This document shows positions 16,765 through 25,046 of a DNA stretch of 64,000 bases, piece after piece (position 1 is the stretch's first letter; the number at the start of each line of letters is the position of its first letter). Source of the stretch: Armatimonadaceae bacterium (GTDB taxonomy: Bacteria > Armatimonadota > Armatimonadia > Armatimonadales > Armatimonadaceae); the NCBI GenBank assembly GCA_030447685.1, contig JAUJOK010000006.1, positions 1-64,000 on the forward strand, written 5' to 3'. The notes beneath the pieces were generated by a model that was not told the DNA's origin, did no database searches, and saw only the letters and a list, made by a program, of their open reading frames with translations. The position numbers and the translations under genes are program-made.

Positions 16765-17436
16765 ATGTGGCAGCGATTTACCGAGCGCGCCCGGCGCATC
16801 GTTTTTTACGCCCAGGAAGAGGCCGGGCGGCTGGGCGAGCACAATGTCTGCACGGAGCATCTGCTTCTGGGAATGCTCCGCGAGAAAGATCATGTCGCCG
16901 CGAAAATCATCACCGGCCTCGGTGTCAGCCTGGAGCAGATCCGCGCGGATATCGAGCAACAGGTCGTCCACGGCGAAGGGCACCAGGGCCAGGACATGCA
17001 GCTCGCGCCACGCGCCAAGCGAGTCGTTGCTCTGGCGTATGAAGAAGCGAACGATCTGAATAACAACTACATCGGTTCGGAGCATCTGCTGCTGGGAATG
17101 CTGCGTGAGGCAGAGGGACTGGCAGGGCGCGTACTTTTACATTTAGGAATCTGGGAGCGGGTTAAAAACGAGGAGCGCCCGAAAAGTGCTCAAGCAGCGA
17201 GAGCGAACTCAGGAACCGCCGCCGGGCGTTGCCACGGTCGAAGGAACAAATGCAGGCGCAGAGTCAGCAAGAGGATGTTTCGTCACACGACACTGATACA
17301 GCGCCGCCGGAGACCGGGTTGCCGTCGCAGGGGGAGGAGAAATATTACGCTCTGGTGCGCCTGGAAATCGTCAGGGGACCAGGATGGTAGCCCCGGCGCA
17401 GAAGGGCGATCTGGGTGTTCTGCGCAACGCCGATGA
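16765..17436 (+). CDS. Clp-N (ClpC/ClpA N-terminal repeat) domain protein, degenerate 3' end
   Basis: MWQRFTERARRIVFYAQEEA opens a typical ClpC N-domain with two repeats, TEHLLLGMLREKDHVAAKII (about residues 31-50) and SEHLLLGMLREAEGLAGRVL (about residues 108-127). Such domains bind adaptors or substrate proteins of the Clp protease; no AAA+ module follows. A GGAGGA site 6 nt before the ATG marks an independent start, yet there is no stop between the ATPase frame and this one, so a read-through fusion is also possible. After about 17,160 the sequence loses resemblance (LGIWERVKNEE for the expected LGIDLERV), and shifted frames contain YYALVRLEIVRGP, which may be the start of an FHA-like domain. 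The gene is probably truncated. Confidence 0.65.
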   Translation: MWQRFTERARRIVFYAQEEAGRLGEHNVCTEHLLLGMLREKDHVAAKIITGLGVSLEQIRADIEQQVVHGEGHQGQDMQLAPRAKRVVALAYEEANDLNNNYIGSEHLLLGMLREAEGLAGRVLLHLGIWERVKNEERPKSAQAARANSGTAAGRCHGRRNKCRRRVSKRMFRHTTLIQRRRRPGCRRRGRRNITLWCAWKSSGDQDGSPGAEGRSGCSAQRR

Positions 17437-17690
17437 CCGGCAGCAGGTAGAAGTCGCGGCGGAAACGAGTGCGCTTGACGAACTCGCGGAGGTGATGGCG
17501 AAAATGGTTATCGTGACCTGCTGTCGATTTCCTATACTCAGGTGCTGCGCGCGGAGGATGCCTCCGGCTATCAGATACGTATTCTGCAAGGCCAGCAGGA
17601 CGGGCAGATTCGTCATCACCGGTCCAGTGGACCGGCGCGCGCCGCCCCCGATGGAAGCTATCCTCCCTCCTCCCGAATAGCAGGCACACC
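17160..17690. other. Decayed coding region of unclear origin
   Basis: No frame stays coherent here. Plus-strand pieces (KEQMQAQSQQEDVSSHDT and YYALVRLEIVRGP) look like the tail of the Clp-N gene, and a minus-strand piece (RRDFYLLPVIGVAQNTQIAL) also looks protein-like but is unidentified. The stretch GCGCGGAGGATGCC followed by TCCGGCTATCAGATACGTATTC at about 17,550-17,588 recurs at 18,210-18,249 inside the IS remnant. Confidence 0.45.
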
Positions 17691-17807
17691 ATTGAATGAA
17701 TTCGAAAAGTATAGTCCGAACTGCTGTGCGCGTGGAGACCGTCCCCCTCCCAAGGGAAGGGGGAATAGAGCCTGCGGCGTTTGGAGAACCCGAATTCATT
17801 CGATGGT
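17688..17807. repeat. Element D: inverted ACCATTGAATGAATTCG ends around a G/C hairpin
   Basis: ACCATTGAATGAATTCG at 17,688-17,704 is inverted as CGAATTCATTCGATGGT at 17,791-17,807 (one mismatch). Inside lies CCCCCTCCCAAGGGAAGGGGG. A solo end, CGAATTCATTCGATGGTATA, lies at 18,765-18,784, within the ISAs1 remnant. The AGCCTCGAATTCATTCGATGG form resembles the end of elements E1/E2 (AGCCTCGGATTTATCCGATGG). Confidence 0.65.
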
Positions 17808-17845
17808 ATAGGTCATAATCCTGCGATCCTGAATCGCACCTCAAC

Positions 17846-18841
17846 CAGGGCGTTTTCTTTCTGGTTCTGTTATACCGCAACGCTATCTTGATGAGGTTTG
17901 CGACGATCGGGTTGTCGTCCAGGACGTGCTCTCGGAAGGAAGGATTTTCGCAAGAGTCAGGGCAGACGCCATCCTTTAGGAGCGGTGCTTGCTCTTGCCT
18001 GTGCCGAACTGTGCGGTTACAAGGAGGCGCTATGGCCGACCAAAGAACTGGCACAGGCACTGGGCTTCCCCGGTGGTAAGACACCTTCGGTGGGCACGCT
18101 GACGATCTTTCGCCACCTGGACAAGAAGGACTTGGAGGCAAAGGCCTGGGCACAGAGCGTCTCTGAAGCATTCACAGCCGACGAAAGCGGAACCGAGGTC
18201 AAGGTGCGGCGCGCGGAGGATCTGTTGTCCGGCTATCAGATACGTATTCCGACAAGACCAATGAGAGGCCCGGAGGAGGTACTCAGCTTTAGTGTTGGAG
18301 GGGCGCGGTGGGATGGACGCACTGCTCACGCAGCGCAAAGTCGCCGAGACCATAGTGGACCCCGATGCTCGTCAAGAACAATCCCCTATCCTGCACCCTG
18401 AGATGGAAGCCCGAACTTGTTTGAACCCGTGCTGCACCGAGCCAGCAGCAGGCACACGGAAGAGTCACGGTGCGGCGTCTTGTGGCAAGCGCCGATGTGC
18501 CTGCCGGGTACGAAGTCCCCACGCGCCAGGTGTTCTGCCTGAGGCGGCGCGTGCGCATAAGAAGAGCGGCGGCAAGCGGCAGGAAGAGACGATCTATGGC
18601 CTTACCAGTTTGTCGCCGCAAGAGGCCAGTGCCAAGCGTCTCTGTCGCTGCTGGGAACTGGCACATCGAGAACAAGAGCCACTATGTACGCGATGTCACC
18701 TTTGATGAAGACCGCTCCCAGGCATTCCTCAGGTGCTGGCAGCCATCAGGAACACCTGCAGCCTCGAATTCATTCGATGGTATAGCGGCGCGAAACAGCG
18801 GCTACAAGAACATAATGCTGGGAATACGGCTGAATGACCCT
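17846..18841 (+). mobile_element. Decayed ISAs1-family insertion sequence (copy 1)
   Basis: Transposase pieces in several frames match the ISAs1 DDE family. The N-terminal part is GAVLALACAELCGYKEALWP then GKTPSVGTLTIFRHLDKKDL; the middle is DALLTQRKVAETIVD; the C-terminal part is ETIYGLTSLSPQEA, HIENKSHYVRDVTFDEDRSQ and VLAAIRNT-like residues. The right end CTGAATGACCCTG at 18,830-18,842 and a degenerate left end CAGGGCGTTTTC at 17,846 match the inverted ends of copy 2. Many short deletions break the frame, so it cannot encode an active transposase. The 170 bp after it (18,842-19,012) hold nothing I recognise. Confidence 0.82.
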
Positions 18842-19012
18842 GCCAATTCAACCCGCGAAAGAGGAGAGAACGCGCCATCAGGCGAAATAAGGCCGGGTGT
18901 GCCCTCGCGGCACGAAACGAAATTCCCCTCCTGAGCGCAAAGGCATCGGGAAGAAGGACGGCAGCGTCGCCGCCAAAGAAACAACCCCTGACGATAGACG
19001 AAAGAGATACGT

Positions 19013-21185
19013 GTGGCGAGAAGATCATTACGAGTCGGTTACTGCGGCGCGCTTGTGCGTGTAGCTGCGGGCGTTCTGGCGGCGTTTCTGCCGCTCTTTT
19101 TACCGTTGATTGCTCAGGCGCAGCAGCCGCGCCGGGAGCAGCGCCGCCGCCGGTGCCGGAAGTGGCCGCCACGGGCGCAGCGGCAGCAGCAGCACCGGCG
19201 GACAGCAATATTCTGATGAGCCGTATCCCGAACCCCACCGTTCCTTCCGGGGCCTGGGTCCGCTCGCGCATTCCTATCGCCCCGGCGGCCACGCCGCCCA
19301 AAATCGACGGGCGCATAGATGAGGACTGCTGGAAATCGGCGACGCGCGCGCCACGGGCTTTTACCGGCTGAGAAGTGGCAGCGCGCCGATCACCGAGCAG
19401 ACGGAAGCCTGGATCACCGCCGACAAGACGCACCTGTATGTCGCCTACCATTGTCTGGTAAGCGACCCCGCGCGCATACGCGCCAGCGAAACCCAGCGCG
19501 GCGGGCGTGTCTTTAACGACGATCATGTCTCTATCGATATCGACAGCCAGAACACGCGCCGCAACTTTTCCACCTTTATCGTGACGCCGCGCGGGACGCA
19601 GTGGGAATCTATCGAGGGCGGCACGGCGGATAACATCACCTGGGCGGGTGACTGGAAGGCCGCCGCGCAGCGTACCGAAGACGGCTGGACGGCGGAGATG
19701 GCGATTCCGTTCGCGCTGCTGCGCTACCCGCGCGGAACGCAGTCCTTCAACATCCTGCTGCGCCGCAAGCGCGCCGACGAAACCGATTTCGAGATATGGC
19801 CGTATGTGCCGCCGGAGGGCGAAAATAATATAACCCAGTACCTGAACGAGTTCACCGGCATCAACCCGCCGTTTTACGCGCCGCGCCCCACCTTTTTACC
19901 CTACTCGCTGGCGACTGTCGGCGATGGCACCTCAGCCCGGCAGGGAGTGGATGTCAAATACCCGATCTCGACGACCCTGACCGGGGTGGCGACGCTGTTC
20001 CCGGACTTTCGCACGATTGAGCAGGATGTCACCAGCATCAACTTCTCCTATACCGAGCAGTTCGTGGACGACCGCCGCCCCTTTTTCGCCGAGGGCGCGC
20101 GCTATCTGCCGAGCCGGGATATGTTCTATTCCCGCCGCATCGGAGACGTGGACGGCGGCCTGAAGGTCGTGGGTAAGAGCGGCGAGACAACGATGGGGCT
20201 GCTGGGCACGACGGCGCAGGGCAACAATGGGCAGAGCGCGCTGGCATTTCGCTTCAACCGCGACATCGGCCTTTTCAGTTCCGCCGGGCTGGAGATGGTG
20301 GCGAACGAGCAGAAGGACAAAGCGTCCAACCAGGTGGCCCGGCTGTATGGCCGCTACGGCTGGCAGGCCGGGCAGACCCGTTACTCGGTGAACGCCACGC
20401 ACACGCCTTCCTGGGTGAATGGGAACCGCAAAGGAAGCGCCGACTTCGTGCGCGTGGGCAACGACCCGCCGCGCGGTCGTCTGGAATGGGATGTCTTTTA
20501 CCGCAGCACCAGCCCCGAATTCATCAGCGACCTCGGATTCGTGCCGGAAAAGAACCTGCGCGGCTACGGAATAGACCTGAGTCAGTTCGACCAGTTCGAT
20601 AAGGGATTCATCGAAGTCTACGGCATCGGCATTGATCTTAGCACCTTTCAGCGCCAGACCGGCGGCTTTTTCCGGGGGGGCCTCTCCACCTTCGGGTTTA
20701 TTCAGGACCGCCGGGGACACGCCCTCAACCTGGGCGTCTCCCGCACCCGGCGCGAGCAGTTCAAGGACCAGGTTCAGAATGTCGGCCTGTCCTGGGGAAA
20801 CAAGAGCCTGTTCCAGCGGGGCGGCATCAACGAGGCGTTCGGGCGGCAGGCGGGCAAAGCCTACAGCTTCCTGTCGCTTCGCCAGGGCTTCCTGATCTTC
20901 GCCCCCCTGTCCGTGCAGGTGGACTGGAGCCGCCTGCGGCTGGGCGAGGAGAGTTCCATGCAGACGATCCTGACCGGCACGTACCGGCTGAACAGCTACC
21001 AGAGCATCGCCGGGCGGCTTCTTCAGCGCAGCGGCGGCAGCAAACCCGAAGACCGAGGGACGAATCTGTACTTCGCCTTTGCCCAGAAGGTGCGCGCCGG
21101 AACCGACCTGTTCCTGTTATTCGGCGACCCGAACAGCCGCACCACGCGCAGCCAGATCACCCTGAAAACGGTCAGCCCGTTCTGA
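19013..21185 (+). pseudogene. CBM9/DUF5916-type outer-membrane protein, broken into three frames
   Basis: The product is spread over three frames. A GTG at 19,013 starts a signal peptide (VLAAFLPLFLPLIAQAQQP). From about 19,150 the second frame carries the CBM9-like start (PPKIDGRIDEDCWKSATRA). From about 19,350 the third frame carries SGSAPITEQTEAWITADKTH and the remainder to 21,185, with WTAEMAIPFALLRYP and a long C-terminal beta-barrel (FPDFRTIEQDVTSINFSYTE, ending LKTVSPF). This is the layout of carbohydrate-binding family 9 plus DUF5916 outer-membrane proteins. Two small indels near 19,145 and 19,355 explain the break. It borders the decayed IS zone. The intact frame from 19,581 is 534 residues. 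Confidence 0.75.
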
Positions 21186-21193
21186 TGCAGCGG

Positions 21194-22192
21194 TTAGCGC
21201 CTCGCGGCGGACTCGTAGACCGCGAGGCAGGCGGCTAAGTTGGCGCGGGCGTCGTCGGAGCCGAAGGGGGGCGTCTGTCCGTTCTGAAGCAGGTCCGCCA
21301 GGGCTTCCAGGTTGAAGAACGGGCCGGGCGGCACTGGATGACGTGTCTCCGCAGCGCCGCCTTTGGTCAGCACCCAGTCGCTGCCTTCCGGGCGCAGAGA
21401 ACCCGCCGAGCCGAGAATCTGCTGACGGTGCGCGCCGCCGCCCGGCTCCGCCGTCCAGGTGTCCTCGAAGATCAGGGAGACGCCCGGCCCGCCGCCTGCG
21501 GGCGCGAGGCGCATCAGCGACGCGCCGTAGTCTTCCAGCGAAAGGTTTTTGTGGACACGGTTCTCGATAATGCCCGCCGCATAGTCTATCTCGCCCCCGA
21601 AAACGAAGCGAGCCAGGTCCACGGCGTAGATGGCGTGGTCGATCCAGGCCCCGCCGGGAGCGTTTTCCGCGTGCAGCCACCAGGAATCGCCCTGCTGCTG
21701 CGGCCACGGCTGCGGCAGCCCTCCATGCCCCATCTGGTAAAAGGCCATCGGCTGCCCGATTGCGCCGCTCTGGATGAGTTCGCGCAATAGCTGAACGCGC
21801 GGCGTCAGCCGCTGCATCCCCTCGAACGAGCCGTAAAAGCGCCCGGCCTGATTTGCCGCCGCGATTACCGCATCCAGTTCGGCCAGCGTGCGCGCCGGGG
21901 GCTTCACGGAAAGCACATGCTTCCCCGCCGCCAGCGCCCGCTTCGCCAGATCGGGAGCCGCGCTGGTCGGCGCGGTTATGGCGACCAAAGCCACATCATC
22001 GCGTCGAAAAAGCGTCTCCGGGTCCTCAGTGACAAGCGCGCTGGGATACTTGCCGCGCATCTCTTCCCGCCGCTCCGCGCCCGCCTCCGCGATACCGATC
22101 AGCGGCGTCTTTTCCGATTTCGCCGCCCCCTCCAGCACCCCGAACGCCGTATACCAATGATCCAGACCGACCACCGCGATTCCAAAAGGCAT
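21194..22192 (-). CDS. Gfo/Idh/MocA-family oxidoreductase
   Basis: A 332-residue enzyme with an N-terminal Rossmann fold (GIAVVGLDHWYTAF, residues 4-17, where the usual GxGxxG is relaxed) and the Lys of the family's active site in HVLSVKPPARTLAELD (EKP becomes VKP). The C-terminal alpha/beta domain has a GGAWIDHAIYAVDLARFVFG segment carrying the catalytic-type Asp-His. Members oxidise sugars or related hydroxyl compounds with NAD(P). The substitution of Glu by Val in EKP is worth noting. AGAGGAA precedes the ATG. It is the last of a three-gene operon, 4 bp after fmdB. Confidence 0.87.
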   Translation of the reverse strand: MPFGIAVVGLDHWYTAFGVLEGAAKSEKTPLIGIAEAGAERREEMRGKYPSALVTEDPETLFRRDDVALVAITAPTSAAPDLAKRALAAGKHVLSVKPPARTLAELDAVIAAANQAGRFYGSFEGMQRLTPRVQLLRELIQSGAIGQPMAFYQMGHGGLPQPWPQQQGDSWWLHAENAPGGAWIDHAIYAVDLARFVFGGEIDYAAGIIENRVHKNLSLEDYGASLMRLAPAGGGPGVSLIFEDTWTAEPGGGAHRQQILGSAGSLRPEGSDWVLTKGGAAETRHPVPPGPFFNLEALADLLQNGQTPPFGSDDARANLAACLAVYESAARR

Positions 22193-22196
22193 TGAT

Positions 22197-22556
22197 TTAT
22201 TCCTCTTCCTCCGAAGCCGCCGCGCCGCCGCCGCTGCTGCCCGCGTCTTCCTGCATCGCCTCTTCCATCATCTCCTCGAAATCCTCGCCGTCCATATCTT
22301 CGCCCATCTCGCGGCTCATCTCCTTCATGAAGCGCCGCATCGCCTTCGGGTCGTCTATGTCCGCGCTGTCGGCGGCCTCCGCAAGCGAATCCATCGCATC
22401 GTCTTCGGAACGCACGCGGGCGAAACGGGAAACCAGTTTTTTCAAATCCGTAGCGCCGCACCGGGGGCAGGACGGCGGCGTCGCCCCCGCCACCACCCCG
22501 ACCAGAGCGGAGAATTTGCGGGCGCAGGCATTGCAGGTGTATTCGTAGATCGGCAT
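22197..22556 (-). CDS. FmdB-family zinc-ribbon protein
   Basis: A 119-residue protein beginning MPIYEYTCNACARKFSALVG, the classic FmdB zinc ribbon, with the second cysteine pair in CPRCGATDLKKLVSRF. The C-terminal half is very acidic and Met-rich (MKEMSREMGEDMDGEDFEEM). FmdB-type proteins are small putative regulators, and zinc binding by CxxC...CxxC is visible here. The ATG at 22,556 is fixed by the conserved MPIYEY start. It begins 2 bp after the methyltransferase stop and ends 4 bp before the Gfo/Idh gene, so the three form one operon. Confidence 0.88.
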   Translation of the reverse strand: MPIYEYTCNACARKFSALVGVVAGATPPSCPRCGATDLKKLVSRFARVRSEDDAMDSLAEAADSADIDDPKAMRRFMKEMSREMGEDMDGEDFEEMMEEAMQEDAGSSGGGAAASEEEE

Positions 22557-22558
22557 CG

Positions 22559-23779
22559 TTATCGGGTTCCCGCTGTCGGCTCGCACAGCACAGCCAGATA
22601 TTTTTGCCCGGCGCGAACGACTATCAGAGTCGCCTCCGCGCCCGCGCCGGATAAACCCAATTCCCGCGCTACCGCGTCCGGCTCTTTCGGAAAATGGCGC
22701 TTTTTCACGACCAGCCGCCCGATGCCGCGCGCCCGCAGTGTTTTTCTTAGATCGGACGGACGATACGCCAAAGATTCGACCACCCGGTAGGAAGACACCA
22801 GCCGCCGCTCGCCCGGCGCATTCGAGGTCAGATAGGCATCGTCCGCGCTGACCAGGCACGCTCCCAAACGATGGGCAGCCGTCCCCAGCACGCCCGCCCG
22901 CACCAGCGCCGGGTCGGGGTCATGAATGAAGGTGCCGCGCGCGCCCGTAATCAGGGGTTCATCCTCCGGCGGCGGCGACGGCGCAACGACGATACCCTCC
23001 GGCAGCAGCACGGCGGCGCGCGGGGCGTTTCCCGCCGCGCCCACCGCCTCGCCGAAAAAGAGACAGGCTTCCTTGCACTGGCGCTCTTCCGATAAAAACT
23101 CCACGCGCCCGCCCAGCCCGTCCAGCACCTCATCCGGCAGCGCGGGCGACAGCTTGACGCAGCCACCGCGCACCTGGGCGCGCAGCGTTTCCAGAAACGA
23201 CAGCGGCGGCTCGTAGCTTTCGGCGTGGCGGGAAACGCGCCTGCCGCTTTCGCGCCGCGCCGGGTCCCAGTACACGGCATCGGCGGGAACCCATCGCAGC
23301 GCGGTCAGGTCATCACAAACGAACCGAATCCGGTGGGCGACGCCGCGCGCCTCGGCATTCGCCTGGGCGAACACCAGACGGGCCGGGTCGGAATCCACGG
23401 CTGTAACGGCGACTCCCGCCTGCGCCAGCGCGAGCGCGTCCATGCCGACGCCGCAGCCCAGGTCCGCCACGCGGCCAAAGCCAGTTAGACGCGCCGCATG
23501 GTAGGCGGCCAGCAGCGGCGATGTCGCCTGCGCCAGCGATTCGGACGTGAAAAACAGCTTCTGAGCGTCCGCAAAACGCCGCGCCGCGCGCCGCCGCGCT
23601 TCCGCCACCTCGACCGCGCCGCCCGCGACTTCGCGGCTCAGGCCACGCTTCCGCAGCGCCAGCACCCGCTCGGGCACATCGCCGGGCAGCGCCGCCGCTT
23701 CATCGAGCAGTCGCACGCCCTCTTCCGAAATCAGAAAGTGCGCCGTCGGCTCATCCATTGCGTGTTCAGACTGCCCCAT
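22559..23779 (-). CDS. Class I SAM-dependent methyltransferase with THUMP-like C-terminal domain
   Basis: About 406 residues. The N-terminal helical part contains FTSESLAQATSPLLAAYHA, followed by the SAM-binding motif VADLGCGVGMDALALAQAG (about residues 88-106), ending AVDSDP. The C-terminal part (GRLVVKKRHFPKEPDAVARE) matches the THUMP-like domain found fused to this methyltransferase group. The methyl acceptor is unknown, but such domain pairs suggest RNA or nucleotide targets. The start is uncertain: ATG 23,779 and ATG 23,758 are both possible and neither has a strong ribosome-binding site. First gene of the operon with fmdB and the Gfo/Idh gene, divergent from the Cys-rich secreted gene. 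Confidence 0.82.
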   Translation of the reverse strand: MGQSEHAMDEPTAHFLISEEGVRLLDEAAALPGDVPERVLALRKRGLSREVAGGAVEVAEARRRAARRFADAQKLFFTSESLAQATSPLLAAYHAARLTGFGRVADLGCGVGMDALALAQAGVAVTAVDSDPARLVFAQANAEARGVAHRIRFVCDDLTALRWVPADAVYWDPARRESGRRVSRHAESYEPPLSFLETLRAQVRGGCVKLSPALPDEVLDGLGGRVEFLSEERQCKEACLFFGEAVGAAGNAPRAAVLLPEGIVVAPSPPPEDEPLITGARGTFIHDPDPALVRAGVLGTAAHRLGACLVSADDAYLTSNAPGERRLVSSYRVVESLAYRPSDLRKTLRARGIGRLVVKKRHFPKEPDAVARELGLSGAGAEATLIVVRAGQKYLAVLCEPTAGTR

Positions 23780-23817
23780 TTTGCTACCGGTATACCATCG
23801 GCGCTTCCTGCACAAAC

Positions 23818-23847
23818 TTTGCCCGACGAGGGCGCATCTGCTATACT
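23818..23847 (+). promoter_or_regulatory. Promoter placing transcription start at the GTG of the Cys-rich gene
   Basis: TTGCCC at 23,818-23,823, an 18-nt spacer and TATACT at 23,842-23,847. The expected start falls at about 23,854, exactly the GTG of the following gene, so its mRNA may be leaderless. No ribosome-binding site is visible upstream of that GTG. Confidence 0.55.
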
Positions 23848-23853
23848 GTATAT

Positions 23854-24264
23854 GTGCGCCGCCTGCAAAACAACCTGATCGCCGTTACCGCGCTGCTTCT
23901 GGCGCTGCCCTTGCTCATAGGCAGGCCCGGCCTGGTGTGGCGCAGTGCGGAAGGTAGCCTGTGCGCCCCCTGCACGTTCGCAGACAGCACTATTACGGAT
24001 GACTGCTGCGACAGCGCTATCCACATCACCGCTGCGGACAACTGCCGCGAGTGCTGCACCGTTGACGAACAGCAGCAAGAGTCGCGGCGCAGTGCTTCCT
24101 TTGCAGCGGATACGCTCGTCACACTGCCGCCGCCGACGGCTGCGCCCGCCCCACTTTCGTGGGCGCACCCGCCTTCTGTCGTCGCGCCTTTACTTCGTCC
24201 TGTTCCGCGCACCTTCCTGCATGGCCCACCTGGTCTGCGCGCCCCTCCTCCGTCACCCGTTTGA
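23854..24264 (+). CDS. Secreted Cys-rich protein, DUF2946-like
   Basis: A 136-residue protein starting at GTG (VRRLQNNLIAVTALLLALPL is a signal peptide). A Cys cluster follows (CAPC, DDCCDS and CRECC within residues 32-70), then a Pro-rich tail ending GLRAPPPSP. Signal peptide, metal-type cysteines and an RAPP tail resemble DUF2946 proteins found next to copper genes, but the match is by eye. The same layout occurs at 46,893-47,315. It is followed by a beta-barrel gene and a YHS-TlpA gene on the same strand. Start choice: GTG 23,854 is the only start before the hydrophobic stretch, and the ATG at 23,852 is out of frame. Confidence 0.6.
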   Translation: MRRLQNNLIAVTALLLALPLLIGRPGLVWRSAEGSLCAPCTFADSTITDDCCDSAIHITAADNCRECCTVDEQQQESRRSASFAADTLVTLPPPTAAPAPLSWAHPPSVVAPLLRPVPRTFLHGPPGLRAPPPSPV

Positions 24265-24309
24265 CGCTCGTCTTCTAACAGGTTCGCTATCTTAATCTAC
24301 GGAGGAGAA

Positions 24310-25035
24310 ATGACGTTTTTATCGCGCTCCTCCCGGCGTTTTCTCGTTGGCTCTGCGGCAGTGCTGGCCCTTTCGGGCGCGGCAGCATTCGCGCAGCAGC
24401 CGGAGGAACCCGCCGGGCAGGAAGTCCAGCCCAAACCGCCCACAGCCACACGCCCGCGCCCGGCGCTGCCCCCGTGAACGGGGTGACCCGGCGAAGGGTC
24501 GCCGCTCCGTGCGAGCGGCGTTCAATCGGAATGGCTGTTCAGCCAGAGATATATCGATACCGTCCAGAAGCGCCCCCGGTGGCGCACGACGCTGGATTAT
24601 CGGGTGACGCCGAAATTACAGATGGGCCTGGAATACAATGCCGCTATCGGCGAGGTGGATACGCGCGGCAACTGGTTCCTGCAAACCGAGACGGACACGC
24701 GGCCCGGCTTTATCTTCGGATGGAGCAGCGACCGCATCGGCACACCCCACGGCAGGATGTACTTCCTGACCGCGAGCAAACTAACCGCCTCCAATGCGCG
24801 GGGCTTCGGCGTCGCGCCGTATGTCAGCGTGGCGTATTCGGAGTTCGACCGGGGCTTTACCGTCCCCTGGGGAGCTTCGCTCGCGCTGGGGCCGCAGTGG
24901 ACACTGCTGCCGATGTATGATGGGCACCGCAGCCATACCACGCTGAGCTGGTCGGCCCCGGACGGCAGATCGTCGGTGACGCTGATCGCCGCTTTCAACA
25001 GGCGGTTCGGCGTCTCCATAGGACGCAACTTTTAA
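24310..25035 (+). pseudogene. Outer-membrane beta-barrel gene with two in-frame TGA codons
   Basis: GGAGGAG lies 2-9 nt before ATG 24,310, which opens a signal peptide (FLVGSAAVLALSGAAAFAQQ). The frame meets TGA at 24,475-24,477 and again at 24,481-24,483, then continues coherently in the same frame as EWLFSQRYIDTVQKRPRWR and alternating beta strands to 25,035, ending GVSIGRNF. The alternative frame across 24,435-24,490 reads HSHTPAPGAAPVNG without stops, so a pair of compensating indels is the simplest explanation. Likely a small outer-membrane barrel. It sits between a Cys-rich secreted gene and a YHS-TlpA gene, mirroring the barrel at 49,631. Confidence 0.6.
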
Positions 25036-25046
25036 AAGGGAAAACG

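Noticed and set aside
24310-25035. Genetic-code change (TGA read as sense)
   Set aside because: TGA is the natural stop of many intact genes in the window, including all the ATGA-overlap junctions, so the two TGAs here are better explained by indels.
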